From: Morchella semilibera
Lineage: Eukaryota > Ascomycota > Pezizomycetes > Pezizales > Morchellaceae
DNA length: 64,000 nt
Direction of reading: 5' to 3'
Assembly (NCBI GenBank): GCA_009192285.1
Contig: WBVU01000003.1
Location: forward strand, 4,867,973-4,931,972
Shown here: positions 1 to 12,500 of the stretch, piece by piece
Numbering within the stretch: position 1 is the first letter of the stretch
How the letters are laid out: each line of letters starts with the position of its first letter
Translations under genes and position numbers: made by a program
Notes under the pieces: model-generated
Databases searched by the model: none
What the model was told of the DNA's origin: nothing
What the model saw: only the letters and a program-made list of their open reading frames with translations

Positions 1-1987
1 TTTGCACGCTTCGTGGAAGAAACGGAGCGTAAGAAGGAATCCCGGAAATTAGAGCTGAATGGCTATCTTACTAAACCAACGACTCGACTCGCTCGATACC
101 CCTTACTACTTGAGGCTATACTTAAGCCTACATCTGAAGATAATCCTGATAAAAAGGACCTGAAGATGGCAACCGAGCTGATTCGAGAATTTCTTACCCG
201 AGTGAATATCGAGTCAGGGAAGGCAGAGAATCACTTTAATCTCATGCAGCTCAATGAACAGCTTGTATTCAGACCAGGCGAGACAGTTGATCTGAAACTG
301 ACAGAGGAGGGAAGACAACTCCTATTCAAAGGAAGCTTGAAGAAGAGTGCATCTACAGATGGTGGGGGGGATATTCAAGCTTTTCTATTTGATCATGCCC
401 TACTGCTGGTTAGAATAAAGGTTGTGAACAAGCGGGAACAGTACAAAGTGCATCGAAAGGTATATCTACTAATTTAATATTGCCCCCGTTTATATATTTG
501 TTGAAGACTATATTCTAAAATCCAGTATAGCCAATACCCCTTGAATTGCTTGTTATTACTCAAATGGAAGAGGTTCTTCCTGGAAGAGCAGGGGGGATTG
601 CAAAACGGCCTTCTTCGAGCCTCATCCCCGGATCATCTAAAACAGACACAAAAAAGATACCGAATGACTTCAATAGCAAAGAAAAGGGCTATCCCATCAC
701 TTTTCAACATTTGGGGAAGCGAGGTTACATCGTTCCTTTGTTTGCTGGTTCGGTGGTCAGTCGGAGGAAGTGGATTGAACACATTGAAGCTCAACAAACT
801 GTGCTGAGGGAGAGAAGTAACATATTTACACGAACAATTCTTTGCGACCAGTTTTTTAATGCTGGCAATCGTGTTAGCTGCCTCGTCCCCATCGGTATGT
901 TTAATATTTTATATGGACGGATTTAATCACACTAACTATTATTAGACGGTGGCCGAAAGCTGGTATATGGAACGGAAAATGGCATTTACATATCTGACCG
1001 GAAGTACAAAGATGGATCTATGCCAAAGAAAGTCATCGAAGTTAGTAAAGTCGAACAGATCGACGTATTGGAGGAGTTTTCGATTATTCTCATTCTCTCG
1101 GAAAAGACTCTTATGTCTGTCCCTGTTGAAGGCCTTGATCCCAACGATACAACCCTTGCCAATAAACGACCGAAGAAAGTTATTGGACACACTAATTTCT
1201 TCAAGGCTGGTGTCTGCTTGGGAAGAGTACTTGTTTGTTGTGTAAGGAGTTCATCACTATCGTCGACCGTTAAAGTGTTAGAACCGCATGACACTCTGGC
1301 CCGTGGTAAAAGGACACCTGCATTCCGTAAACTCTTACAAGGCGGACAGGACACCTTAAAACCTTTTAAGGTGGGATATCTAAAATATTAATTATTGCAT
1401 AGATATAAGGTGCTGACTAGGCTCAAGGAATTTTATATCCCATCAGAATCAACCTCGATACACTTCTTGAAATCTAAGTTGTGTGTTGGATGTTCAAAAG
1501 GATTTGAAGTTGTCAGCTTGGAAACTTTGGAAACCCAATCACTTCTTGATCCTGCGGATACATCCCTAGAACTTTTCCAGAGGGAAAATGTAAAACCGAT
1601 AGCCATCTATAGGCTAAACGGCGAATTCTTACTCAACTACTCAGACTTTTCGTTCTTTGTTAACAGAAATGGATGGAGAGCGAGACCGGACTGGCAGATT
1701 GCTTGGGAAGGTCAACCTACCTCCTTTGCGCTTTCATACCCCTATATCCTTGCTTTCGAGCCTAGTTTCATCGAGATTCGAAATGTGGAGACTGGCGGGT
1801 TAGTGCATATTGTTACAGGAAAGAACATTCGAATGCTTCATGAATCAACGAGAGAGGTAAGCCAAACATATTTGAACTATTGATTTCATTCACTTACACA
1901 TATTAGATCTTGTATGCGTACGAGGATGAGGGAAATGGCGATGATGTTATTGCCTCCCTGGATTTCTGGTCCAGGAGCAAATCGTAG
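1..1987 (+). CDS. ROM2: Rho1 guanine-nucleotide exchange factor (Rom2-like), 3' part
   Basis: Partial gene entering from the left edge; reading is open from base 1. Exons are 1-459, 531-894, 946-1370, 1428-1856 and 1907-1987, all in frame and ending at TAG 1985-1987. The first exon carries the end of a DH (RhoGEF) domain, including LTKPTTRLARYPLLLEAI, and the start of a PH domain (LLFKGSLKK, AFLFDHALLLV), which continues through KPIPLELLVITQMEE. Exons 3-5 encode a CNH (citron homology) domain with KPFKEFYIPSES, LCVGCSKGFEVV and LLDPADTSLE, the order DH-PH-CNH typical of fungal Rom2. The family activates Rho1 at the plasma membrane for cell-wall integrity signalling and beta-glucan synthesis. 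The fourth intron junction uses an AAG acceptor (ends at 1427), chosen because it alone restores KPFK-EFYIP. Family assignment is firm; the N-terminal part lies outside the window. Confidence 0.93.
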
Positions 1988-3771
1988 CTGGTTTAGTGTC
2001 TTGGGATTTTTACTTTGGTTAGGGGAGCTTGCATTTTAATGTGGGTTGGTTTGATAATCGGTTGTGTTTCTATATCCTTCCGTCGTCATCAGAGCGACCT
2101 TTCTTTTATTATGATTGGATCTCTCAGTTCTTCGGAATAACATGAGACCCAAATAATTGTTGTCTATTTCTTCTTCATTGATGGCGGTAAGATAGAAAAG
2201 GAGGTGGCAACAAGCGCTGTGGTTAGAGGGGGCATGGGTGGTATGTTTCGATGTTCACGTTGGCGACTCGCGGAAATTTTTAATGATCGTCTATGGCGTT
2301 TTTTTTTTTCTTTTTTTTTTTTTTAGGACTTTGAAGAAGTTATTGATTCATATATTGTCTTGTCATAAACTTTGTGTGTTTTACATTTTTCTATTCCCAT
2401 TTTATAACATAACCTACCATTCGTGTTCGTTTGTGGGAGGATTATTAGCAAAAAAATTCACATTAGAAACCTTAGGCCAACCATAACTTTTGGTCCTTTT
2501 GCTGGGTGGGCAAACATCATTTCTCAAAATTGATGCTTGGCCTAAAATCTCTATTACCAATATATGGACTCCATACAAAGCTCAATACCGCCTCATTGCA
2601 GGAAGTGCGGTGCAGTGCAGTGCAGTAGTGGGGGCGGAGGTCAACCCGGGAAAGTAGTGTTTCAAGTTCCAGGGTACAACCTTATCACGATTTGGTTCCC
2701 GCCTTTCCAGACGAAAAAAGTAACTTTGGAAAAGTCTTCCATCCCGGCGATCACTCGCCTTTTACCCCGGAAGATCGCGAAAACCCGAGTGAAGTCTCTG
2801 GTGATTTTCGGAGAGAGAAGACGCAATTTCCGGAGTCCCCTACTTACCTACTGGACCGTGTACTCTCGTAGTACTTTATTCGGAAGTATGTAGGTTATCC
2901 AAACGTATTGCTATACCACGGGTGTATAGGCGACACTAGCCGTGGTTGCAACAGCTCTGACTGTCGCCAGACTTACCCCTACACGTTGTTCGGGTTGCAG
3001 TTGGGGGTATCCTATGTAAATTCTTATCCAGTCACTGCCCCCTCCTCCCTTTCCAATACTCTCTTCATAGCCATACCCAAATTTTCTATGTGCAGTCGAT
3101 ATAGCGTTCCCTTTAGCAAGCTTGTGATTGATCGAGTTTATAGATCATCCCCTATCCTCGGAGCTTGTCCAACGTGCTGTGTTACCCAGCCTAATCCTGC
3201 AACTCGAGGGTAGAGCTCTGGAAAGATCCTGAAACAATGACTTGCAGCAGCGGGAGACATAATGGCAATGGTCGAAATTGTGATTAAATGGGGGGAGGGG
3301 GGGGGGGGGCGCTTGGGCATTGACACGGATGTTTTTATTTGTTTTTTCTTGCTACTTTCTTTTTCATAATTTTTTTTCTCTCATAAGTGGGTTTGACAGC
3401 GTTCCACGAGTAGGAAATGTCGTTATATATAAGTCTTCCATACCGGCTCCTGATCGATTGGACCGTATCTGATTTGCAGATCGTCTTCTTTTCACTCTCT
3501 ACCCTAGTTCCATCCCTTTAGTTGTTGTCTAGTCTTCGATTCACTGCTTTTGTTTTGTCTGTAGACCTTATTTATCTGATCAGGCCAGCCATACATACAT
3601 ACATAACTACAGCAGCGCTCCTCCACTCTTACCTACTCCGCTCTCCTGCACCACCCATCGCACTCTAGCTCTACAATCACTCTCTGCAAGAGGATTTCCA
3701 TTTCTTCGTACATCTTACACCGTCCTCCCCTACCTTCAAAACAAGCCCATCAAAAAAGATAAGCATCAATC
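1988..3771. other. gene-free spacer
   Basis: About 1.8 kb without a supportable gene. It holds poly-T tracts near 2300-2324 and 3370-3380, a G run at 3291-3310, and a pyrimidine-rich stretch from about 3480 to 3770 that looks like the promoter and 5' leader of the next gene. The longest open frames (2564-2893, 2908-3213) show no recognisable domain and biased composition. Confidence 0.5.
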
Positions 3772-4181
3772 ATGAGTGCAAACGGGGCTTATTATTGTTC
3801 AAACTACTACGTTGGTGCCCAAATCCCACCTGGTCCAAGCCTACCATTACCGACTACAAATGCTACATACACTACCGCAGTTCACTAATGTTACTATAGG
3901 GCTACCACCAATGCAAGAACCAAGTCCGCAACTGGGGAGAGAAATGTAATCAGTGCACTGTATGTTCTTTCACTCTCCATATAACATCAATCCAATTCTC
4001 TCAAAATATACCTAACGTGTCGTTTCTATAGGCACAGGGGCGAGCAACCGCTGATACTACCCTAAACCCCTTCAATGATTCGGCGTCATCTGCATCTGGA
4101 AAGAACGAATTCTTGCTTGCACCGAGTGAGAAACTGAACCCGACAAGACGCGGTAGCGTTCCAAGGGTAGGAACAGATTAA
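3772..4181 (+). CDS. small cysteine protein, 82 residues, three exons
   Basis: No open frame here exceeds 50 codons, but splicing gives a coherent protein. Exon 1 is 3772-3810 (13 codons, ending CSNYY), exon 2 is 3900-3959 (20 codons, GYHQCKNQVRNWGEKCNQCT) and exon 3 is 4032-4181 (49 codons, TAA). Both introns are GT-AG, phase 0, 89 and 72 nt, and end in CTATAG. The four cysteines fall at residues 9, 18, 29 and 32 (CX8C, CX10C, CX2C) with histidine 16 beside the second, spacing that could bind a metal or form two disulfides. No signal peptide is visible, so a nuclear or cytosolic zinc-binding role is more likely than secretion. The C-terminal half is Ser/Asn/Lys-rich with a basic RR near the end. 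A long pyrimidine-rich leader precedes the ATG. I do not recognise the family with certainty; the splice model is inferred from frame and motif continuity. Confidence 0.62.
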
Positions 4182-7100
4182 AGACCACTGTTTATCATAG
4201 GAATGTCGGATGAATTGTTTTGTGGTTGGGACGAAGGAGTACTGTAAAAAAAAAGCCATTACCTATTTCTAGGTTTGGGAGGCATCATCTGGTAGCGGTA
4301 TCATGTAGGTAGTCGGTTGGCTGGTTTGTCCGTTTGATTGTTTTGTTGGTATCATCATTAATTCTGTTTGATCCGTTTGTCTGGCCCTTTTTTTTTTTGC
4401 TTTTTTTGCTTTTTTGCTACTTTTATTTTTTAATTAATCAGATTTTGCCTACTTATTACCTACCACCCATACATAGCATGTCTAGGGTTGCGTGCCCTTT
4501 TCTCCACGCCAGAAGATTTGGTGAACCCGAGAGTCTGGAACCTAGTCATGCAATGCACCCCGGATGTTCCAAAACAGGCTAACCGTTATAACTTAAGGGC
4601 TAATTTTTTTCCTTCCATGTATCCAGAGTGTTATGGAAGTATTAAAGGTCCAGCTCGTAAAGTTATTTTACCCATACAAGCGGAACTCTCTAGAAAGGAC
4701 TCCCGTCCTGGACAGGGCGATTGGCTGTCATGGGTGCAGTGCGGGCTTGGCCGCCCTGACTCAGTAGGCCAACCAGATAGGCCTGAGGTGGTGTTCATAA
4801 ATATGAATACATAGGACCTGTTCGGTCTGAATAGGTTGCAATTCAAACAAAAACACCTCCGGAGGTAGGTGATTGTTTTATTAGGCCCAATCAATGGATT
4901 TTGTCGATAGCGTCTTGGCAGGATTAAAGTTTAGAAGGGAAGTTGGGCAATGGTTACACGCAGAACCAAAACTTCAAGATTCCAGCCGCAAGAGATCCGC
5001 AACCGTTTGAAACGCTTCAGGTGCATAGGGTGCAACGTCATTATACCTCCCACCTTGGTCATTTATAACTCTTATTCTTGTCTCAGAGAAATAGGCATGT
5101 ATTTGGTCTAGACCACAAGTGTGATTTATTATGGCGGCTGGCCGCCAGATCTGGCCCACCACACAAACGGCTAGTTGTGCATGCATACCAGCGCATAGTG
5201 GGCGCGGCCGTGATAAACAAACATGAAACGAGTACGAGAAACGTTAGTAGAGGGTTCCGTTAGCTATCGGTGAAGTTCCCTGAAGTGCAACAAGCGGGCA
5301 GTTGCCAAATGATTTTCTGCTGTTTAGGGATCGCTATTGTGCCAAGTCAGCTGTTGTCATGGTAGAGCCCTTAAAAAAACTTCCGCTATCCTAACAGAAC
5401 TTTTAGATACTCATGGCAACAACCTGAAAAAGATCCCGCACAGTCGATACCGGGCGTTGCAGAATCCCTCTAGTCTAGAATTTGTTGGTACCGAAATGGA
5501 ACTCACAGTGTGGTATTTAATAATTAATGACCTTAAGAGTTCTCGGTGTTGCTGCTGACATTGGTGTTGCTGCTGACATGTGGCAGATCCGTGTTTAGGG
5601 GCATAATGAAAAACATGCCTAGAACAGTAACAGTCTAGAACTAGAATATTATCAACATGCGGTCTTGTTGGTAACGAGATATGGGTAATTCGGTGTGGAA
5701 GCTTTCCCCGTCCGAGACATTGGCTGCAGCGGCTCCATCGATGTAGGGATCTCCCTTGCCTGAAGCTAGTGTGCTACAAAGGCACTCTGAAGCTGTTGTA
5801 ACTAGAAGAAAACCAGCCTAGAACTCTGAGATAATTTTGTTGGTACTGGAGCTTACGCAATGATTGGTATGATAGGTAAGTACGAAACCTGAGAACCGTG
5901 GTAGGGCTGTGAGATGGGCCAATTTCTCCATTTCTCCTTTTTAGCTTATAATTAGACTGTATTGTGGGTTGTCAAAATCACCCGGACGCCTGGTGCAAGG
6001 CGCGCCCCCAAAGCTGAAAACCGGTATTAACTAGGCTGGCGAGTATTTCTTTGGGCTGTTAAACCGTAGCATCATACCCGTTGCGTCCGGATAATTTTGA
6101 CAAACCGCAATAACTGTGTGTATCTTATCAGTTGAATCAGTGATACAATAGAATATGCACATTTCAAATAAACCATAACTCATGCCTCCGAGTTGTATCG
6201 TGTCTTCAGCTTCTACTACCGTTGTAACAAGCCGATATTTCAGCTTTAAGATGTATCTCCTGCAGCTAGCTGCTGATTATCAGATACATGTTCCCTTTAG
6301 GTTGACCAGCTTTACTATATCATATCTCTCGTACAATCCCCTATTTCCTCTCTGGGTTGGTTTAATTCTACTTGTTGCGACTTCCTTAATTCCCACCTTG
6401 TCACGTAGTCGCGGGCATCACTAGAGGGTTCCTAAACACACAATATGAGAGTACAGCCTAACCTTCAGGGCTAAGTTTATTGATTACATGCCTCTGCGGC
6501 CGTGACGACGGCGGATATCGCAGTATCCAGTAGGTATTCTCCATATTGTTCGATCGCGACTACTTAACGCACTTCCAGCCTTATATTAGCTGTTACTCTC
6601 GCCAGAGGGCATGTTATAATAAGAAATCCTATGTAAGTACATGTAGGTACATCCCCCTGGTTTTTATTTTCATAACAAAAATTAACAACGTAAGATACCG
6701 CTAGTATCCTAGCCTTCATGGATGTAGGTCTGAGTATTTCAAATTAAATGGCATGGATTTGTTACAAATCCCAGCCCTCGAATTCTAGAATAGTAAGCGA
6801 CATATCTAGTAATTCGACCTCGGTACTAGAACCATGCAAGAATTTGGAATTCCACCCTGTAGTTGTATTATCTGAAATCCACATCATCAAATATCGTGCA
6901 AGTTCGGCTCGGGATTTCATAAGCAGTAGCATATTTGTTTGTTTAGTCAAATCCCCACTTGCACGGCCATACTGCGATAGGTGGTTAAGCGAGATGGGGA
7001 GCTGTCAATTCGTGGATCGGCACTAGTGGCTCCGTATTACATGCATACATGTAGCTAAGTACATGTATGTAGTGTGTAATTATGGGAACCACAAGGAATG

Positions 7101-7280
7101 AGAAATCCCGTAAGGGACAAGTATAAAGATCCACTTACTATCCACTCCATTAGGGACAACAACGTCATAGACAGTCGACGGAAATCACCACTTCGTTAAA
7201 ATATCATATCCTATAAGAACAGTCTTCCCCCCCCCCCGCTCACTCCCTCAATACCACATCAACCCCCAACAAAAAAAACA
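4182..7280. other. gene-free, repeat-bearing spacer
   Basis: 3.1 kb with no supportable gene. It contains poly-T near 4389-4415, a TA-flanked inverted-repeat element at 5960-6112 (listed separately), three TACATGTA palindromes (6638, 7046, 7060) and a C run at 7218-7228 just before the next gene's leader. Open frames at 4488-4814 and 6748-7026 have no domain. Confidence 0.5.
5960..6112. mobile_element. 153-bp MITE with long terminal inverted repeats and TA ends
   Basis: The left arm 5960-5989 and the reverse complement of the right arm 6083-6112 match over 30 bases with about 5 differences, mostly C/T. Shared core: TTGTCAAAAT followed a few bases later by CCGGACGC. Each end carries TA (TA-TTG on the left, CAA-TA on the right), and the flanking bases are ACTG on both sides, as expected for insertion at a TA dinucleotide. 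The element is too short to encode anything. The structure fits a non-autonomous Tc1/mariner (Stowaway-like) MITE. Confidence 0.75.
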
Positions 7281-8246
7281 ATGTCAAAAGAACAAAACAT
7301 GTCTGCAGCAATGGTCATCCGCAGTGTATCTCCCCAGATAGTCACTCTCTCCGTCCCTTTCCTCCGGTTTAACCGTTTCAAATTTGGCGGGAGGGCCACA
7401 ATCGGTACTTGACCCCCCCCCCCAAAAAAAAAAAAAAAACAAGAGGAGAGAAAAACCCCTCTCTCCCACATCCTTTGGGCCTTAGTTCTGACTGATTATC
7501 GCCAACTCTTTAGTTCGTCTCCAAACCGGAAGCCTTGCTGTCTTTTCTCCCGTCACCTTGACCCAGGAGGCCCGGGATACCGTCGCCTCTCTCGGTGGCA
7601 ATGTATCCTATATCATCGCGCCCGATATTGAGCATCATATGCAGCTTGGCCCATGGAAAGCCGCGTTCCAGAATGCGCAGGTCATTGGGCCAGAGGGGCT
7701 TCGCGAGAAGAGGGCAAAGCAAGGTAATGAGGATGTAGTAATTGATCACATTTTTACAAAGGAGAATAAGAGGAGCATCAAGCTCCCAGAAGACTTTGCG
7801 AGAGAGTTTGAGGTCGAGTACTTTGATGGGTATGGTTAAACCCCTTATTTAGATAGTCTACTAGACTAGCTCGGGAAGTTTTTGCTGATTTGGAAGCAAA
7901 TATTAGACATTCAAATAAGGAGCTTGCCTTCTTACATAAACCCTCGCGGACACTTATAAACGCCGACCTCATCTTCAACCTACCGGCATATGAGCAGTAC
8001 TCTAAAACTGGACAAAACCCAGCGTCCGGGGTATATGGGAAATTGATGACTGCGATTTTGGGGATCCATGGGAAGGGCCAACAGCGCTTCATATGGTGGG
8101 CTACCGCAAAGGATAAGAGCTCTTTCAGTCAAAGCGCGAAGGTAGTCGCCGGGTGGGATTTTGACACGATCATTTCCTGTCACGGTGATGTTATCGAGAC
8201 TGAGGGCAGTAATATTTTCAAGAGGTTGTATGCGTGGCATTTGTAG
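7281..8246 (+). CDS. DUF4336 domain protein (metallo-beta-lactamase-like fold)
   Basis: Three exons, 7281-7404, 7514-7829 and 7907-8246, give 259 residues ending at TAG. The second intron is placed at donor GTATGG because this joins FDG to HSNKELAFLHKPSRT without the extra codons present in the unspliced frame; the first joins FGGRATI to VRLQTGSLAVFSPVTLT. Family landmarks visible are RSVSPQIVTLSVPFLRF near the start, YIIAPDIEHHMQLGPWK, VIGPEGLREKR, TLINADLIFNLPA, GWDFDTIISCHGDVIE and the final FKRLYAWHL. DUF4336 proteins share motif positions with metallo-beta-lactamases (here the IEHH and SCHGD regions) but have no assigned substrate. No signal peptide or membrane segment. The first exon is followed by a long C/A homopolymer (7413-7438) inside intron 1. 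Family is secure, function unknown. Confidence 0.88.
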
Positions 8247-8702
8247 CTGCAGTGTGGGTGGGACTTGATGACCGGGTTTTTGGCGTTTTTCTTTCTTTTC
8301 TTTCTTTGGCTATCATGGACTTGTAATGCGATCTCGACATAATTACTGCGCTTGTGTTTTTTTTGTTCCTTTTGACTGGGAGGACTCTCTAGTATGAAAC
8401 GGCGGCTAGTAAATTGATCATGGGACTGTGAACATCCAACCAACAAATTCTATTCGTAAATATTGTGATTCAATTAATTCCATGCTGCGCAGTTAAGATA
8501 TATTCTACGTGAATAGTAAAATCATAAACTTTCTGAACAATGAATACTATCGTAAACACTTTTACTGAGATGGAGAATAAAATGAAATGAAAAAAACGAA
8601 AATGAAAAAAATGAAAAAATGAAAAAGCGAAATTTTCCCTTTAACCATCAATAACACCATTATCTGTCCATCAATTCCCTAAAGACAACTTAGAAGAAAA
8701 AC
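8247..8702. other. convergent 3' intergenic region
   Basis: Lies between two converging genes. T-rich after the forward gene and A-rich, with a GAAAAATGAAAA-type simple repeat at about 8583-8632, before the reverse gene's stop. No coding signal. Confidence 0.5.
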
Positions 8703-9510
8703 TCAAGGGGAGGGTACAGCCTCATCTGTACTTGGTTTCCGCTTCATCGCGGCCCTGAGCCCATCAACGCTCGTAGACAAAGCCACAGTCTTCCCATCCT
8801 CCTTCACCACCCCATTCTGCCTACCCGCCTCACTCCCGCGCCGCATCCCCGGCGGGGTCGGGGGCGGCGGCACAATCACTGTAGCCGTGACCTTTGCCTG
8901 CTGGTCCTCCTCCTCCTGCTGCTGCTGCTGCTGCTGCTCCCGCCCCGGCATCGGCATGGGCATCGGCACCGACTCCAGCAGCCTCCCCCACTCTCATCCG
9001 CGGCCATGAGCTTCCGGCGCTTCCGCAGCGGCCTGCCGCTGCTGTTGTTTGTCCTTGCGTTTTTCTCCGCGGCGTCGTTGGGCGGCTGTGGTTGATTCCG
9101 CGCACCACCACCACCACCTTCGCCGCCACTGCCGCCGCCGCCGCCGCCACCGCCGTCGGCGGGGGTGGGGGCCTGCTCCTCGTCGCTGAAGAAGCCGCCG
9201 TCAGAGTAGTAGGACCAGTCGCTGTGGTACTCGGCCGTGTTGTACTCGGCGTCGAATTCGTCCCAGATGGGTTCGCCCTGGGCGAATGCGGTCTCGGCCA
9301 TGGAGTCGACTAGGTTGGACTATGCTGGAGGGATCAGCTGGGACTATTGTGGGGGATGGTGTGGGGGGAGAGGTCCTGTAGGGTGCAGGAAGAGGAGGGG
9401 GTGGGGAGGGGGGAGGGAGTAGAGACCAAGTCTTCATCGTCTTGGTAGTCCATGTCGTCGTCGTAGTAGCCGAAGCCGTCATCGTAGTCATCGAAACCTC
9501 CGTCGGACAT
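8703..9510 (-). CDS. acidic low-complexity protein, unknown function
   Basis: Proposed exon 1 is 9427-9510 (28 codons), extremely Asp/Tyr-rich (MSDGGFDDYDDGFGYYDDD). A weak GT-AG intron 9320-9426 joins it in frame to exon 2, which reads VDSMAETAFAQGEPIWDEF and then an acidic, Tyr/Trp-bearing stretch, a poly-Gly block and a basic RPLRKRRKL segment resembling a nuclear localisation signal. The frame then breaks between about 8970 and 9000. The last frame (8969 to 8703) encodes a poly-Gln block, PPPPTPPG and a basic tail ending at residue SP. No GT-AG pair joins the two frames, and a single missing base would, giving about 233 residues. High GC and triplet repeats make an assembly indel plausible. 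I do not recognise the family; a nuclear scaffold or regulator is only a guess. Confidence 0.5.
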
Positions 9511-12500
9511 GATGATTGTGGTGATCTAGCTCTATAATAGATCTAGATTTCCGCAGTAGTAGTGGTGGTGGTGGTGGTGGGTGTAATGTCAAGGTAAGGG
9601 AGGAGGTTTGGATAGCTCTTTGTACGAGTGGGGTTGGAGGGGTTGGTTATGGGTTGATTGTTCCGTTGGTTGGTTTTTGTTGATTGCCGGCCGTGATGCG
9701 CTAAAAAGAAGAGATGAAGGATTCGTGTGCTCAAACAGCGGGAGGATCTACAACACGGTAAGGGTTAGGGCGTAGTGTGTGATGAGTAAGCGTTGGGCTT
9801 TGTTGTGTCAATGATCGTCTTGAAGGAAATATTTGTTGCGGCTGTACCGGGCGAAAAAAGAGGAGAGTTAGGCTTATTGCATTCTATTTTGCGGAGAGAG
9901 AGAGAGAGAGACTACTCAAGCTTCTCGGTGTATAAGCTACAGTCCGCAATGCGTGAAAGTGACGCGCCTCTCTCTAATCAATGATATAAAATATAGAATG
10001 GCATTAGTACAGTACATGTACATGGTTATACATCACATGCACTCAGACCTGCTCTCGAGACAAGTCTCTCCCACAAGACCCAAGAGAGGCCAACCGACCT
10101 TAGTCCTTCCTCCCCGCAATGAACAGGGCCAGGAACGAGCAGCCAAAATTGGCGCCACTCAAACCCCGCCCCAACGCAAAACCCTAGGGTACAGCAATCA
10201 GCATGCTGGGGGTGGGGGGTGGTGGTGGTGGTTGGCCCAGGGGTGAGGTCATCTTTTGGGCGGGATATTTGTATTGCGGTAAGATAGGATACGTTGCCCC
10301 AGAGATATACAGTCGAATCTCCCATAAGGATACTCCCTATAAGAATAAGCCCCAGTGTTGGTGATGACCCATGGCTCGTAACGGCCGGTCAGCGCTAGGG
10401 GCCCGGCCGAGGACCCACAGGTTGTAAATGGTAATGCCTAGGCCGTATCACCAAGTTGCAATTGTATACTCTAAATCCCGCTACTTATACAAGCAGTCAA
10501 AGACCGGCCCCGCCAAAGTCGTTATGATCTCGACCCTGACCCCGACCCAAGAAGAACCGCTCTGACCCCCGGTCATTACCTACTCTGAGCAATATAACCG
10601 CCCTGTTTTTCACGGCCCTTGTAGGTTTTGTCAATACAGATTCAGTTCTTAGGATAGGCGCCCTATAAGGGTACCAATCTTTGGCCCCGACGTACGTACT
10701 GTAGGCCGCTCTACACACCCATGATCCGCATAGGCGCGCCCGGCAGGACGTGGGCGCGGGTATACTCCGGGCCGCCACCCGACCGCCTGATCACCAACCA
10801 CCATATCACCGCCCCCACCAATAACACCTCTTCCACCACTTGGACTGCCATATTTAGTAAAAAATAGGTTGGGGGATTGGGCTCCTATAACTACAGTGAC
10901 CACAATGGTAAGCACTAATCTCGGTGGTGAGGATTAAAAAACAGTGGTTGGGAGTACATAGCCTCGTGGCCATCTCCTGCGAGCCGGTACGGGCCCAGTC
11001 GGGACATACTGTTACCGCCTGTGGCATTGGGGACAGCCGCGTTTGGCGGCTTTGTGCGGCCACCCTCCACCCTTACCACCCTATTTCACCCCACCTGAGG
11101 GCAACTCGTAGAGGTGGGTCCAGCTGTCGCTCACGGGTGGTACTTCATCGTGTCGTGTGGGAGGTACATAACCTATCTTTTTAGAACTTATACCTTAACT
11201 TACGGGGAAATATGGGGCCCCGGCCATCTCTAGCCCTGGTGGCAAGAACCAGGCACACACACGCCCTCCCTTAATCTAAGTGAGAAAGCAGACCGGGCTG
11301 GCAGATCAGTCTAGTACTGTGTAAGATCCTATACCGCCCAATCACATTTACCGGGCCATTCATGTCTACCCTAGATCTACATATATGCAGCTGGCTGTAT
11401 ACGTAGGTAATAGCAGGATGCCCGTTGCCCAGCATACATGCGCCCCCCCGGGCCCCGAGACAGCGGTACCGGCACTAACACCGTACCCCCGCCGCAATTG
11501 GGCTTGCCAGGTGCATACACCTTGGCTTGTGGTGTACCGTTACATGTAATTTGAGTGCATAAACCATCGCAGCGTGCCAGGGCAGTTACCCCAGATGCAA
11601 ATAACCCGACCGGCTTTATCACCGCTATCCCTCCTCGCCAGCTAAACACACACCCACCCGGTCAACGTTACGGATATATTCACGCAGCACATGCATACAT
11701 AATTCCCCCCCGCACTCACCCCACACGGACAACCCACCGCCGCAGGGCCTGGAAGCACCTCGGGGCGCCCGTTCCCGCCCCCAAACAGGTTTAGTAATTC
11801 CCGGCCCTCATCTTACGTCCTAAAGTAAGGTTTTTAGTCGATGCGGGTCTAGACCGTTTTAGGGCCCACCAAACGCCTGGAGGTCGCCTCGCCCCCCCCG
11901 AGCCGCACCACATGCGCACGCACCAGATCTACAGACGCCCGGGCCAACCGGGCGTGCAGGGGGCAGCCACACACCATCGCCCCATGCAGCCGCTGTGGGT
12001 GTGCAATGGGCATGTATTGTAAATAGTATATACCCAGCGGACCAGGGGGTAACTGGTACGAGTGACACCCCATGACCCCAGGCACTATCTGGGGTAGATG
12101 TCAGAATTCCTGACCCATGCAACGCCGACCCCGTGCAACGGCCCCGCCAGTGCATGCATATGGGGCAGGTCAAGACAAGTCAATGGGAATAACGCATATC
12201 ATCCGGATCCCACCATGGGTCAAGAGTCAAGACTACCATGATAGCTTAGGTCCCGCGTTCAGCGTACCGGCACATGCACCAACTGCCACTCCAGTGCACT
12301 ACTTTCCAGGGACGCAATTAACCCGACAATTGCAAATCAAAGGACAAGCGTACTCACAAGAGGGCCGCACTCAGTAACGATAAAGGCAGCGTCCATTACT
12401 ACGTATCCAGCGTCCCCCAGGCCTCCCACTAGTTACCACTTGACGATAGTACACAGTGCATGGTACCCCCACCCCGAGATGAGCACGCCCCAAATAAACA

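Noticed and set aside
7830-7869. Short second intron in the DUF4336 gene using donor GTTAAA
   Set aside because: Gives 35 nt and 12 extra residues; the 77-nt intron with donor GTATGG restores the family motif exactly.
8830-9313. Ala/Gly/Pro-rich frames on both strands
   Set aside because: Shadows of the triplet-repeat coding region of the acidic protein gene.
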